This document shows positions 1 through 11,792 of a stretch of DNA of 64,000 bases, piece by piece. The position numbers were made by a program, and so were the translations under genes. This stretch comes from Corythucha ciliata (lineage: Eukaryota > Arthropoda > Insecta > Hemiptera > Tingidae). The notes under the pieces are model-generated. The model did not search any database and had not been told where the DNA came from. It saw nothing but the letters and a program-made list of their open reading frames with translations. Position 1 is the stretch's first letter. Each line of letters opens with the position of its first letter. The stretch covers positions 6,138,001 to 6,202,000 of the forward strand of contig CM075940.1 of the NCBI GenBank assembly GCA_038030265.1, given 5' to 3'.

Positions 1-1790
1 TTACGAAGAACGCATGAAATCTCGAAATGACTGATTGAGGCGATCTTCTTTGAATAAATATTAATATTCCCTTCGAACTTTTAGTTTGCTCATATAATAT
101 TATGTCGCATACATATAACGTGGAATCACTGTAATTTATACAGCAGACTTTTTTTGCCAATAGGTGAAAAAATAGCAATACATTTTTAGATTTTAATAAT
201 AATAGATCAAGTAATTAATTAATTTGAGGCGCTTCTTCATTTTTCTAGATCTTAATTTGTCGAGTTACATGGTACACGTGAAGGAAAGTCTCTGCACATT
301 TTCGGGGACATTGACGAACACTTTTAGTGAATTTCTTTTTGAAAATGCACTATTGGCCTCGTCGTGATGGTGGCAAACATGGGTCATGCCATGTTTTTTT
401 CATGTTTCATAACCTCCAAGACACGAATTCAGTGGTCTCTAGAATTTTAATTGAATGTTTTTTTATAATACGATTTCCCTCGGCCTCACGGAAATCCGAA
501 GCCGTGTCTTCACAGTGGAATCGACTTCGTCGTAAAACCGAAGTGATGAACACGGGCGGTTGCGGGCGGAAACCAAATTTGTAGGGAACAAATGTACTGG
601 GTGTCCACCAACGAAAATGTGTACAGCCGGACCGGAGATTGGCGGAGCTTTTTTTGAAAGTCCGAAAACGTATGACATTAAAGTAAAAATGTGTTTTCTC
701 ATGACAATTTGCAAAGGCGATACATTTTTACTTTCGATCCGGTTGTTGTGCAATGACTTAATAACCAACATTAGATCGAACGAATTTTCATTTAAAAAAA
801 AAAACACTCATTCGCCCCGAACGTTAATTCGTTTTATACCAAGTTATTAAGTCCTTCAAACGCTTAACTTTCCACGTGAAAAGCGAAAATAGGAGTGCAA
901 ATGATGATAAAAATAAGGCCACAATTGTTTTTATCGCAAAATCATTATAATATCTATATTCTACCGGAAGTTAACTAGTAGAAACGTGCTTGGAATAAAA
1001 ATAAATGGTATTTGGAAATTCGAGGTTTTTTCCGCGTTTCAGCCACTGTGGCGGCATGGGCTGGTTTGATGAGCGCGGGGTGGAGCTGAAACTTCCAGCT
1101 GACTATACTTTTTATTTTTTTCGTTGAAAGGAAGCAAAAGGATCTGTAAAAAGATCTTGCTTTGAAATCCAAAATACTTTTTCCCAAGATCCTTTAAAAT
1201 CCTAGATCCAGATCCTTCGAAAGAGGATATAAATCCAGATCTAGATCCAGGATCTTGATTTGGATTTTAATCGGAAAATGATTTAGATCCGCAATGCTCT
1301 GCATTAGCTATTATGTGAACACATCACCAATTCGCTGATAATATGCAGGGTGTTCCAGGAGGAAACGTCAATACTTGCACATGTTGTACTACTTTGTAGG
1401 GCGAACCAAAATGACTATATGGACATCGGGTCGGAAACGCTTTGTTTCAGAGTTACAGGGAATTTATTGTTTTTTAAGCCACATCACCTCTTTTCCGCAA
1501 AAAAAGCGGTCTTAACGGACTAAACGTTCAACATAGAACAAAATGAATTACATTTCTGAAAAGAGCACAAAATTTAACATTGGAAGAATCAGGAATAACA
1601 TATTAAAAACGTCTTTACGTATGTTTTGTTATTTTTGGAAAAATCGAAAAAGTGTTACGTTGAATTTTCGTGATTCTTTCTGAGGCGAATTTCGCTCAAT
1701 CTTTGTTTTCGTAAATTGTTTTCGACTTCAAAATAACGCCATAATTCAAAGAAACAATTATTTAAGAAAATTAGTGCACCATATCCATCA
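1..1790. other. Gene-free left flank
   Basis: No gene is supported. The open frames here are short and show no recognisable domain. Between about 1184 and 1290 there is a cluster of AGATCC/GATCTAGATCC words that looks like a decayed simple repeat. At 1345 a CAGGGTGTTCC word occurs; similar words end several arthropod transposons and another lies at 7206, but no paired terminus was found. Confidence 0.5.
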
Positions 1791-1796
1791 TAATCA

Positions 1797-2033
1797 TCAT
1801 CCCCACCACTTCATATTTTCTTGTGATATAGTGATGTGGGATTTCGTTGGTCCGGTCAAGATCCAGACGAAAATAGTTTTGATAGCTAAAGGAGTATTTA
1901 AGGGGCCGGGTTTGAGACCTTCTAGAAATGCATGAGGTATCATATCGGCACCGATTAATAATTCAATTGGTGAGGGAATAGCGAAGCTGGGATCAGCTAA
2001 CTGTAATCCTTTAATGTGATCCCATAATTCCAC
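1797..2033 (-). pseudogene. BEL/Pao protease/pol N-terminal remnant
   Basis: A 78-residue frame contains LADPSFAIPSPIELLIGAD and a following PLAIKTIFVWILTGP segment. This spacing is diagnostic of the Pao aspartic protease to reverse transcriptase linker. The frame stops shortly after, and no catalytic RT block follows to the left. Upstream, around 2040-2500, the strand still reads as decayed protease sequence. Confidence 0.75.
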
Positions 2034-2530
2034 CTGAAGTGGCTGAACAGGTTGATTTCCAGTGAAATTGTCTACACATAATGCTGTGCAATTTAATTTG
2101 GGAAAGTTATTGTTATAAGGTGAGATACTAAAGTAAGTTTTATGTTATACTCTGGCTACTTCACTTTTACATAAACCTTTTACCGAAAAATGGGAATTAT
2201 ATCGTTTTAATTTTATAGAGTCAACGACTGAATTCAGGATAAACGAGTTCTGACTTCCAGTGTCGATAAGAGCTCGTATTGTTGTAACACCTGAAGGGAA
2301 GTATAATTTTACCATTGCTGTTGAAAGTAATATTATTTTTTCTGTGTTAGAAGGTTCCTGTGGTAAAGAGGTTAAACTATACGGGTTAGAGGAAGTAGTT
2401 GTGTGTGTATGTGTATGATCTGTAATATTGGGATTGGCACTTGTTGTTGAGTAGTGTAATAACGAATTATGCGATAATTTGCAAATTTTACATGACTGTT
2501 AACTCATACAATTAACCCTATTATGATTTT

Positions 2531-3740
2531 TCATAAACAATTCGTACATAAGTTTTTCTCTTTGATCCAGTTAAATCTTTCTTTTGGCTGTAATTTTAAA
2601 AATGTAGGGCATTTGAATAATTTGTGATCAAGTCGAACACATATCACATTTATTGGAATTCGAGTCACTGGAGGTGTTTGAAATGAATCTCTTTTTTGTT
2701 TGATCGTTGTCGACAACTGGAGATTCATATATTTCAGAGGATTGTAAAGAACGTACTCTTCGTTCTAAGAAGGCAATTAAATTGCAAAAAGATGGGAAAT
2801 CTTCTTGATTTGAAGATTCGAAAAGTTCTCTATTATTTCCGTCTAGTTTGTTTAAAATGACATAACATAGGAAGAAATCCCATGATTCTACAGGTAAACC
2901 AAGGGACTTTAGAGCATTAACGTTTGTTTTTATTTCGGTTAAAAATAAAGATAACGAACTAGTGTCTCCTTTTATAGGTGAATGATTGATGATGTTGGGC
3001 AAATAATTATTTGCTGAGACTCTTGGACGATCATAATGACTTAGTAAGCTGTTCCAAGCTACTTCGAAATTATTTTCTTCAAGAGGTAGCGATTCTATGA
3101 TTCTTAAGGCCTCCCCTTTTACTGAAGAACGTAAAAAATTAAGTTTTTCTATTTTAGAAATTTCAAGATTGTTAGTGAATTATTATGAATTATTCCAATT
3201 TTCTAAAGATGAAGGGTCAAATGAAGGAAGTTCGATTCTAGGCAGAATAGATTTTGTGTAATGTTGTCTTGTGTCATGAGAATGAGTTTGTATATTTGGG
3301 AGATGTGACATAGGTTGAGAAGTAGAAGGAATTGGATCATTCATTTGTTGTGAAATGTTGGTATTTTCGATATTCCGACAAGGAGATCGAAAACTGACAT
3401 TATTTACGGAGGACGTACGAGAAAGATTTACATTACATTCAACATTAGAAGGTTGATAACATGTTGCATTCTGATTGTCAATAGCTGTCATTAAATCACA
3501 GCATAAAAACGTGAATTGGTTCAATGTATCATAAAGAAATTCGTCTGTCATACCTTCTGGTCTGTTGTCTGACCCAAGAACATTAACAATTTCGGTTTCA
3601 ATATTTGTTTTGTCATTGATGATTTCTCTTATGAGATCTATTTCTCCTCTGCTGAGCGACTCCTTTAAACTGAATGTTCTCATAATATTTATTTTAAATT
3701 TTAGTTTTGAGACTGCAGATCTGATATCAGAAAGTTTCAT
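2531..3740 (-). pseudogene. BEL/Pao gag remnant
   Basis: Reading leftward from an ATG at 3738-3740 (MKLSDIRSAV...), the frame gives about 185 residues. They end in the conserved Pao gag segment RIELPSFDPSSLENW at about 3183-3240. The continuation, in other frames, contains the segment ESWDFFLCYVILNKLD and the Q-E-DFPSF block near 2820-2900. A Cys-rich end follows at 2531-2660 (CVRLDHKLFKCPTF...NLCTNC), which resembles Pao zinc knuckles. At least two frame breaks lie between the parts, so no full gag is encoded. Confidence 0.7.
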
Positions 3741-3964
3741 GGTAAAAAGTTTTTTCAAACAAAAGTCAGGACAATACAAAAAGTTACCGTTTTTCAGTAG
3801 GAGACGAAATGCCGGAATTGTCGAGAGCGAAAAGCTATCCGGCCCGGAGGACCAAAAAATGGTTACGCTTGAGGTAAACCAAGATAAAAGGCTGTGAGGA
3901 GAAAAAATATAATTGGTTTTATGACAAAATAAAAAAAGTGGGACAAGGGATGAAGGGTGTTTTA

Positions 3965-4262
3965 AAACTTGTAGACGAGACGAGATGAAAACTGACGTTG
4001 TTGAAGAACGATGATTGAGGCGAGAGCCGATGTTGAAGGACGAGACAAGACGAGATGAAGACAGACGTCGTTGAAGAACGATGATTGAGGCGAGAGCTGA
4101 TGTTGAAGGACGAGACAAGACGAGATGAAGACCGACGTCGTTGAAGAACAAGGGTTGAGGCGAAAGATGATGTTGAAGGACGATATGAGATGAAAACCGA
4201 CGCCGATGAAGAATGAGGGTTGAGACAAGAGCTGATGATGAAGGACGAGATGAGAAGGTTCA
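3965..4262. repeat. 70-bp minisatellite
   Basis: About four and a half head-to-tail copies of a purine-rich unit are present. The word TGTTGAAGGACGA recurs at 4031, 4101 and 4171, exactly 70 bp apart, and a diverged TGATGAAGGACGA follows at 4237. Because 70 is not a multiple of three, the repeat shifts frame each unit. It creates long shadow frames on the minus strand that should not be taken as genes. Confidence 0.9.
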
Positions 4263-4559
4263 AGGAGTTCAAGCGACGGAGGATCGCGAAGACACAAAAA
4301 AAAATATGCCAATCAGCCCACTAGCTGCAGTTGGCGATGACAGAGCGAAGATAATGATGTGTCTTACTTCGATGAAAAAAAGACGACAAAGTATTTTCCT
4401 TTTTATTTTTCTTCATATGATCTTGCTTTTGGGGTTGGAGAGGGGATTTATTTTGAAAATAAAAACAATTGTTAATTAAATTTTGATTGAAATGTATGAA
4501 GCATTTTTCGGGGTCTCTCAATCCCGAACAGCTATGATTGAGCGCTATTCCTTAATTTT

Positions 4560-7040
4560 ATCCGCGAATTAGTGTTTTTTCTATTATATCCGCGAATTAG
4601 TTTTTTTTCTATTTTATCCGCGAATTCATATTGCTGAATTTTAGCCCCGAATCAGCGCATTTTTATGCGGAAGGGCCCATATTCTCCAATTTAGCCACCA
4701 ACTAGAGCTCTTGCTCTACTTTAACAATCAGGGTTTATCACTATTTTGACCGCAAATTAGTTATTTGCCCCTTGGGCCTTCATCGTTCCTGTGCAGGTGC
4801 CAGACACGATCAAATGACCCGTATTTTTCATACGGTGTGCTCCCGGACTATTATTTTTTCGAGACAATCTATTTTTCTTCACGAAGTCCTTCAGGCTCCC
4901 AGGAAGTACCCTGCTTTGAAAGAAGTACCTTTTAGGGCCCTTTCAAGAAAAGTAAAGGACCACAGGACCATGAGCTGAAAAGAAGTACACCGTCCTTCCA
5001 AAAGAAAGACCTCTGGTGCCGGGTGACTTTTAGATGCGTCAGTAAATTTTGATGTCCCCCTCAGATGTCTAAAATGCTTGAGTGGCGATACCTGAGTTTC
5101 ACCATGATAATCTCGGTTTCAGTGGCGTAGTTAGGAGGGGTACAGAGGTAGGCAGGGGGGGGGATCAGTTTGAAATCTCGTAATGGTGAGGGGAGGGGGG
5201 TAATTTCACATTTTAGTCATCAGTCCACCCAGCCAGCACACTCTTGAATCTGGACATCTTGTTGGCCTCATCATATAGTCTCAATCTCTCAGTTAGGGGC
5301 GATTTTTAGACTCTACCCGCAAATTAGCGCTTTTTTGGCCGAGCGTAACGTTCTTCTCAATTTCAGCCGCAGATTAGCGGTTTTGCCCCACCCCCTCCCA
5401 TAGCCATGAATTTGCGCATTTTCTCAACTTTAGCAGCAAAGTATCGTTTTTATCTCGTGAGCGATGTTTTTTAATTATCCACGAGTTTTGGCGTTTTCCT
5501 CAATTTTAGCAGCATATTACCGATTTTTTATTTTTTTTACCAGGGGATTAGCACTTTTCTCAGTTTTAGCCGGAAATTAACGTTTTTCTTAAGTGTTTTC
5601 CACAATATTAGCCGCAAAATAGGGGGAATTTTTCACGAATTAGGATTTTTTTGGTTCACCAGAAGCAATGCACGAGCGATTTTTCTCAGTTTACTCGCGA
5701 ATTAGCGGTTTCTTCGCCTATTGCCATGAATTGGTGCTTTTTTTCAATTTCAGCCTGAAAAGTTGCCTTCAGAATCCGCAAATTGGCGTATATTCAGTTT
5801 TTGGCGCAAATAACATTTTTTCTAATTTCAACCACGAATTAGCGTTTTTTTTTTTTTAATTGTAGCTGCGACGCGTCGTAGCGTTTCAAACCTGTGAATT
5901 AGCGAATTTTCTCGATTTCAGTCACAAATTGGCGTTTGGCGCAACTTTAGCTGTAGATTGGCGATTTTTTCCATTTTTAGGCACAAATTAGCAATTTTCT
6001 CAATTTTTAGGCTTAAAATTAACCTTTCTCTTAATTTTGACCAGGCTGATTATTTTATATATTCTAAATATAACCCTCAAATTAACGGTTTTTCACATTT
6101 TACCACCGCATTAGCAAAACTATGTGACTTTTATAGGTATAGATTATTGCTTCCTTTCAGTTCTAGCCGTGAATTAGCGAATTGTTTAACATTATACTAT
6201 AGCCATGCATGAATTTGTCATTTTTCTGAATTTTAGCCACAAAAATGCCTTCAGAAGGTGCGAATTTAATTTTTTTTTTTTTTTTTAACCAAAAAATGTA
6301 CATCTATCCATCCATTTCACTCAAAAAATCATCATTTTTAAATTATAAATTTCACGACACTTAATTCGAGAATTAGTGATGTTTCTCAATTTTAGCAGCG
6401 AATTTTCGCTTTTTCTAAATTTTAGCAGCGTGGTAGCGTCTCCAACCTGTGCATTACCTACCGAGTTTTGTCAATTTTTGCCAAGAATTGGCGTTTGACT
6501 CAATTTAAGCTGCAAATTAGCAATTTTCCTATTTTTAACTGAGCACTTTTCCCCAATTTGAACTGAAAATTAGCGTTTTTCTAAATTTTACCTGCTCTAA
6601 TTAGTGATTTTTGTTTTCAATTTTTGCCGCGAATTAGTGATTTTCTTCATTTTGTATCCGCGAATTAATGTTTTTCTAGAACTTTATGTCTGCAAATTGT
6701 TAATTAGCGATTTTCCCCAATTTCAGCTGTGAAATAGCGTTTTGTGCTAATTTTGCGGCCATTCAGCATCCTATTCCCTTTTTCATACGCGAATGGGCGA
6801 TTTTACGCCATTTTAGTTGTGAATTTGCCATTTTTGTCCAATTTTAACCTGAAAGCGTCTTTTATTTGTCAATATTATAGCGTGTTTTCTCAACTTTAAC
6901 CGCGGGGTTTGCCCAAATACAACACTTTTGCGTTGATTTCCGCAATTTATTAGAAGAATGGCCTCCACGTACCGCGAATCAGCGATTTTGTTCTTAATTT
7001 TAGTCTTGAAGTTGCATCACGAGACCACGAATCAGCGCTT
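4560..7040. repeat. Degenerate tandem array, type A (CGCGAATTAG core)
   Basis: About 2.4 kb of imperfect tandem units of roughly 30-36 bp is present. A typical unit is GAATTAGCG followed by TTTTTCTCAATTTTAGC; for example two 30-bp units start at about 6370. Units differ strongly, so the array is old or drifting. The stretch 5118-7030 is shared with 21290-22840, where it is split and partly inverted. A CAGTGGCGTAGTTAGG word at 5122 resembles DNA-transposon termini, so part of the array may have been carried by such an element. No coding function is apparent. Confidence 0.8.
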
Positions 7041-8029
7041 ACTTGTACTTGTACTATCAGCGTACTTGTTTAATCTATATAACTTTTGGTATACTACGGC
7101 TCCTTCTCCATACACGGTTGTTGCCTCATGGAGAAGTAATTATTGTTACATTGTGCACAAATTATTTGTCATGTTAAAGTAGATGGCTTAATTAAAATTT
7201 TATATACAGGGTGTTTGGTAAGTCGACGGCAATAATGCAGGGGGTTTTTCTAGGTCCAAAATGGACCAAATAAGTCCATATAAACATAGGTCCGATTTCC
7301 AACCGTTTCGAGGTAATAGATATTTTAGTATTTTTAGCCATAACGTTAATTTTATTAGATTCAGCGCTTATAAGTCAAGAACAGCTGCACGTACATTAAA
7401 TCTGAGGGCACTACCGAAAAGAGCAGACATATTTCAGTGGGAATTGGTCCAGTTATCCCCGAAAGTAGTCGCACTTATCCAGTAACCAGTCAGATTGTGG
7501 AGATTTGTACCGATTTTAGGCAGTTTAGCCGTAACTTGATTGCATGATAGCGAATCTTGAAATGCTACCCAGGATTGGCAAATTTCACAAAAACTTGCCT
7601 CATTAGTGAGGATCAAAGTACCAAACTCAGATCATCGCACCCCTTCGTAAAAGTTTGGAAAAATGAACACATTTCGAGCTAAAAGTGCTTTTTTGGGTGT
7701 TCTTTGCAACTTAGGCCTTTGTGAATAATAGAAAGTGAAAAATGGATTCAAGCACACTATTACCTATTCCTCCTAAAATGATAATAAAGCTTCTCGTAGG
7801 TCTAATTGTGGTCCGCTACTTTCGGGGTCACAAACGATTGCGACACAGGGCCTGGAGGGAGTTGTCGAGTACGACTAGGGAAAGAATTTTGCCCACGTTT
7901 CAGTGTCACAGATTTTGAAAAGACCATCCAGAAGTCGAGGAGGGCTTTGTCGGAAGACTTCATGAGCGATCTTCCACCAGAGAACCTCAGGCCCCTACCA
8001 TTGTGCAAATGTCAATTTAGGCCAATCTT
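7041..8029. other. Unannotated spacer
   Basis: Nothing recognisable is encoded. A CAGGGTGTTTGGTAAG word at about 7206 resembles the ends of arthropod transposons. The segment 7806-8030 has an open frame, but it runs into the transposon described next, and its composition matches repeats rather than exons. Confidence 0.4.
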
Positions 8030-8232
8030 CATATTCAACTGCGGCTGCTGGGCTCAAATGGGCTGCTTTAAATCCAGAAAATCTGTTAAACCTAACTTCA
8101 ACGTGAAACGCTCATTTTTGGCGATTTTATGGGGCTCTTTGTTATGGTACTAGTGCTCCTTCGTTCGTACACTTGTAGCTCTAAGGGGGGGGGGGATCTA
8201 TCACCCATATCCCCCCTGTACCTACGCCCCTG
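8030..8232 (-). mobile_element. Non-autonomous DNA transposon fragment, copy 1
   Basis: This stretch is homologous, in inverted orientation, to 20768-20970. Shared words include AGAGCCCCATAAAATC and AAAATGAGCGTTTCACGTTG. Both copies end in a C-rich/G-rich tract followed by the terminus CAGGGGCGTAGGTAC (here as its reverse complement at about 8218-8232). Only one terminus is clear, so the superfamily is unresolved; hAT-like is a guess from the CAG..GGCGTA end. Confidence 0.65.
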
Positions 8233-8576
8233 CTCGGTTTTGTTTGAATTTGTACTCATTTTATTTCGTTGAAAAATAAATTAATCCCCCCCCCCCACTC
8301 ACCCGCAGAGACATTCGAAGCCTCTTCGTTTAAAATCGAAATGGTCCAACTCAGCTTGATTATAGCGTGACGCTAGCAGCTCTATTGAAACACGTGTCGT
8401 TCTGTTTATTTGCCTTCTTGTGATAGAAGATAGAAGATAACGTTGTCAAACGTACCGGTGGCGGGTCAGAAATCTGTTTTTAGTACTTGTGTTAGAGGTC
8501 TTTCCTATGAAGAGAAAGAGGAAAAAGTGATATTTTCCTCTTTTTTTTTTTTTTTTTTTCATAACTTTGTTCGAGG

Positions 8577-10194
8577 ATGCTACTGTTTTCGCTTGTACTT
8601 CTCGGAATTCTGTTAAGACTCTTGACGTGCACCTTCGACTACTCCGGCAAGGGCAAGCCTCCTATGTTCGGCGATTATGAAGCGCAGAGGCATTGGATGG
8701 AAATAACGATCAATTTGCCAGTGAAAGAATGGTAATTATTAGGTTTAATGAGTTGGGCTAATCTTGAACTTGAAATAAGGAATCTATTACCAAATAGATA
8801 GTGACTAATAGTTTCCTTGTGGATGCTTCGAGGTGGTGGAATCTTTGACAAGAATTTGGTTCTGATTGTTTCATCCCCGTTGTACCAGGTACAACAACAC
8901 CAAAGACAACGACCTCATGTACTGGGGCTTGGACTATCCCCCACTGACCGCCTATCATAGCTGGGCCTGTGGTTGGATCGCCCGTTTAGTCGACAGCGAC
9001 TTCGTCGCTTTACACGCGTCTCGAGGCTTCGAGTCGCCAGAGCACAAGCTCTTCATGCGAGGGACCGTTCTTATTTCGGACTGTCTCGTGTACATGTTGG
9101 GCGCCCTTCTTTTTCACCGCGTGAGCCAGAAGAAGCCTGGTGTCAGCCTGGACGTCGGAGTTTTCATATTTTTCGTCTATCCTGGATTTATATTGATCGA
9201 CCATGGACACTTTCAGTATAACTGTGTGGCGTTGGGTCTTGTACTTTTGGCTTATGTAGCGTGGCACAGAGAGAGATTTGTACTGGGATGTGTTGCTTTC
9301 TGCCTCGCGCTCAATTTCAAGCAAATGACCTTATATTACGCTTTACCAGCATTTGTCTACCTGCTGGCGAAATGCAAGGCGAAACTGAGCAAGCAAGGCG
9401 TCATATCGTCAGTCGCTTTGCTTGTTAAAATAAGCCTGACTGTTATAATAACTTTTGTGATATGCTGGCTTCCTTTTCTATCTGATTTGAAGATGACCTC
9501 CCTTGTGTTTAGACGAATATTTCCTTTTGAGAGAGGAATTTTCGAAGACAAAGTAGCCAATTTCTGGTTAATTGTTAATACAGTCTACAAAATCCGCGAC
9601 CACTACTCGAATAACACTCTTGCCCTCCTCTGTGCCACAGTCACACTTCTCTTCACCCTGCCTTCGTGCCTACACCTTTTCCTCAATCCCACGCGAAAAA
9701 CATTCCGCTTCGCCCTCCTCAATAGCTCCCTGGCGTTTTTCCTATTCTCATACCACGTCCACGAAAAAACCATTCTATTCGTCGCCCTTCCAGCCCTCAT
9801 GTCCTTCGAATACGATCCCCTCCCCTGTTTTTGGTTCCTCGTCCTGACAACATTCAGCATGCTCCCACTTTTGCTCAAAGACGGTCTCCTCGTGCCTTGT
9901 ATCGCCATCTCAGGACTATTTTTCGTCTCAATCATTACTTATCATCAGAGTAAAGTGATTGACTTGTTCGCAACCAGATTTTCGCGTCGTCTCATCAAAT
10001 ATTTATTTACCTCGTCCATGTTGGGACTCGTTACCATTTGTATTTGTTCGCTATTCTTAAAACCCCCTGCAAGATACCCCGACTTCTATCCGGTGATCAT
10101 CTCTTTATATTCAGGAACTCATTTCCTTGCGTTTTTATTGTATTTCAATGTACAACAATTCCGAGGGTTAAATTTCAAAACAAAAACAAATTGA
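8577..10194 (+). CDS. Alg6: Alg6 alpha-1,3-glucosyltransferase
   Basis: This gene encodes the ER membrane enzyme (GT57 family) that transfers the first glucose from dolichyl-phosphate-glucose to Man9GlcNAc2-PP-dolichol in N-glycan precursor assembly. There are two exons, 8577-8731 and 8889-10194, with a GT-AG intron of 157 bp. Joined, they give 486 residues, close to the roughly 500 usual for ALG6. The family block [13 protein letters not shown] lies just after the splice, at about residues 62-75, followed by [11 protein letters not shown] and [10 protein letters not shown]. Many hydrophobic segments fit a polytopic protein. The ALG8 paralogue is less likely because the PLTAYH and HFQYN blocks match ALG6. 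The start is the first ATG, and it gives a hydrophobic N-terminus. Both exons are intact. Confidence 0.93.
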
Positions 10195-10271
10195 TCCAAA
10201 GATAAGGCTTTTTTTATTTATTGCTTGGACCAATCTTCTTCGAAGTGATTTCGACGGTGAAAGACTTGTTC

Positions 10272-10277
10272 AATAAA
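10272..10277 (+). promoter_or_regulatory. Polyadenylation signal of Alg6
   Basis: AATAAATAAA lies about 80 bp after the Alg6 stop. It is the first good plus-strand polyadenylation signal. Confidence 0.7.
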
Positions 10278-10303
10278 TAAAATTTCGTTCAAGTTTACAT
10301 CAT

Positions 10304-10309
10304 TTTATT
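10304..10309 (-). promoter_or_regulatory. Candidate polyadenylation signal of the Ptp99A-like gene
   Basis: On the minus strand AATAAATAAAAT occurs here, about 1.5 kb past the phosphatase stop codon. If used, the 3' UTR spans 10300-11792 and the two transcripts end tail-to-tail about 25 bp apart. Other minus-strand signals may exist closer to the stop. Confidence 0.4.
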
Positions 10310-11792
10310 TATTTATATAATAAGTGAAAAATGTAGTACAAATACTATGAGTATACCACGCACATTTTTTTCTCTTGAAGGATAAAGAAAGGGTTTCAAC
10401 GCTCCTTAAAATTTGAAATCGCTACAGTAATGAATGGCACACAATACATACTCAACGTGAGTAAGCAATGCGAATGGTCGCATTATAATTAAATCACTAT
10501 AGTTAATATTATTGTAAAGCATATAATTCAGTCATAGAAGTCGTTTACGAGGAGAGGTTTGGGAATGTTCGTACGTTTATGAGCACAAGACATACACTAG
10601 GTTGTTCATATTTGACAGACAACAAGCCTCCTTTTTCGCCTTCCTCATTTATTTGTTTAATTATTTTTTTTCTTAAAAATATATCACTCTCTTCTGAAAG
10701 AGACTAAATATATAATTTGTTTTAAAAAAGGATATCTGGGTTTCTTTACAGCACTGTAAAGCACTAACAATTTACATATTGGAAAACAGAAATATTCCCT
10801 ACTGAACAAGTGAAAAGGATGATACTTTTTGATGAGGGTGTAACATATAAAGCTGACTTATCTATTTACAAGTTTGGCTAAACACGTTTTGTTTAAAAAA
10901 AAAAAAAAACAGACATTATCAAGCAGAACACTGACGTGGTGGCATGATGAGATAATACATTTAAAAAAAATTAACATAATAATAATTAACTTATTTGAAA
11001 TAGGCTCGAAGGGATGAAATTGTTAAGCCCTCTTATTGTCAAATTAAGCGGAAAACAACTGCATACAAAATGCTACCTGTACAACGCAAAAAAGGGTTTG
11101 ATTAAGTGAATAACAATACTAAATTCACTTAGTCGAATACCTTTTCATTACTCTATTGCTAAAACTTCTAAACACTTACAAAGTCCCTAAAAGCACTAGT
11201 TCTTCAAGTCCTTAAACCGAGTATTAAGAGGGGAGTTTTAAAAAACGAGACTTGTAATACAGAAATTATGAAGACGGCGGGGGGGGGGGGCACACACGAT
11301 GCCTCCCTGAGTATTAAGAATTGGAATGAAGGCCCTAACGTTGAAGAGCATTTCAAGTGAGGCGATGAAAATAAGTTTAATTTCCACAATTTTCCAAAAA
11401 ACGGAAGACAGTTACAGAATACTCTAAGGAAGCTGTCTGTTGTGGGTAAAAAAAAAAAGAAAAAAAAAGATCATAAGACTAAGACTGGCCACGTAAGTTT
11501 TACTGGAGGTGAGTGAGTGGGGAGTAAGACGCCTACACGCTTAAAAAGGAGGAAGGGTGAATCGTTGGCTTGTTCACATTGAATAGGAACTCATAGTGTA
11601 CACACGCTGTTAACGCCGTTTAACATTACACAGAGGAAGTGATTAAACATTTACAACAGACTGGATCTTGAAAAAACAAGTTGTTCGCTACAAACAGTGA
11701 TAAAAGCTTTTGGAGTAGCCTCATTATAAATAATGAATACAATACACCCTGTATGGTCAAGTTTTTAAAAATTGTGTGACGTCAGCTTAGTG
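10310..11792 (-). other. Probable 3' UTR of the Ptp99A-like gene
   Basis: There is no coding frame of note. The stretch is AT-rich with homopolymer runs (A14 near 10897, G11 near 11280). Its position between the phosphatase stop and the minus-strand AATAAA fits an untranslated tail. This is inference. Confidence 0.4.

Larger units (their letters stand above)
1797..3740 (-). mobile_element. Truncated BEL/Pao LTR retrotransposon
   Basis: The minus strand carries, in order, a Pao-type gag (from about 3740), a zinc-knuckle stretch (around 2531-2728), and the protease/early pol region (1797-2033). Reverse transcriptase, RNase H and integrase are absent to the left, and no LTR pair was found, so this is a 3'-truncated copy. 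Several frameshifts and stops separate the pieces. The family call rests on the block LLIGAD with a downstream aromatic/TGP segment, and on the gag block beginning LPRIELPSFDPSSLENW, both typical of Pao polyproteins. It is a dead copy. Confidence 0.75.

Noticed and set aside
463..850. Overlapping open frames on both strands
   Set aside because: No domain, no splice or start context; both strands open equally.
3183..4312. Long minus-strand frames rich in Ser/Leu/Arg
   Set aside because: The right part is translation of the 70-bp minisatellite; only the gag part left of 3740 is meaningful.
4560..7040. CRISPR-like array
   Set aside because: The repeats are degenerate and tandem, without unique spacers, in a eukaryotic genome.
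9010..9935. Minus-strand and shifted frames inside Alg6
   Set aside because: Shadows of the Alg6 exon.
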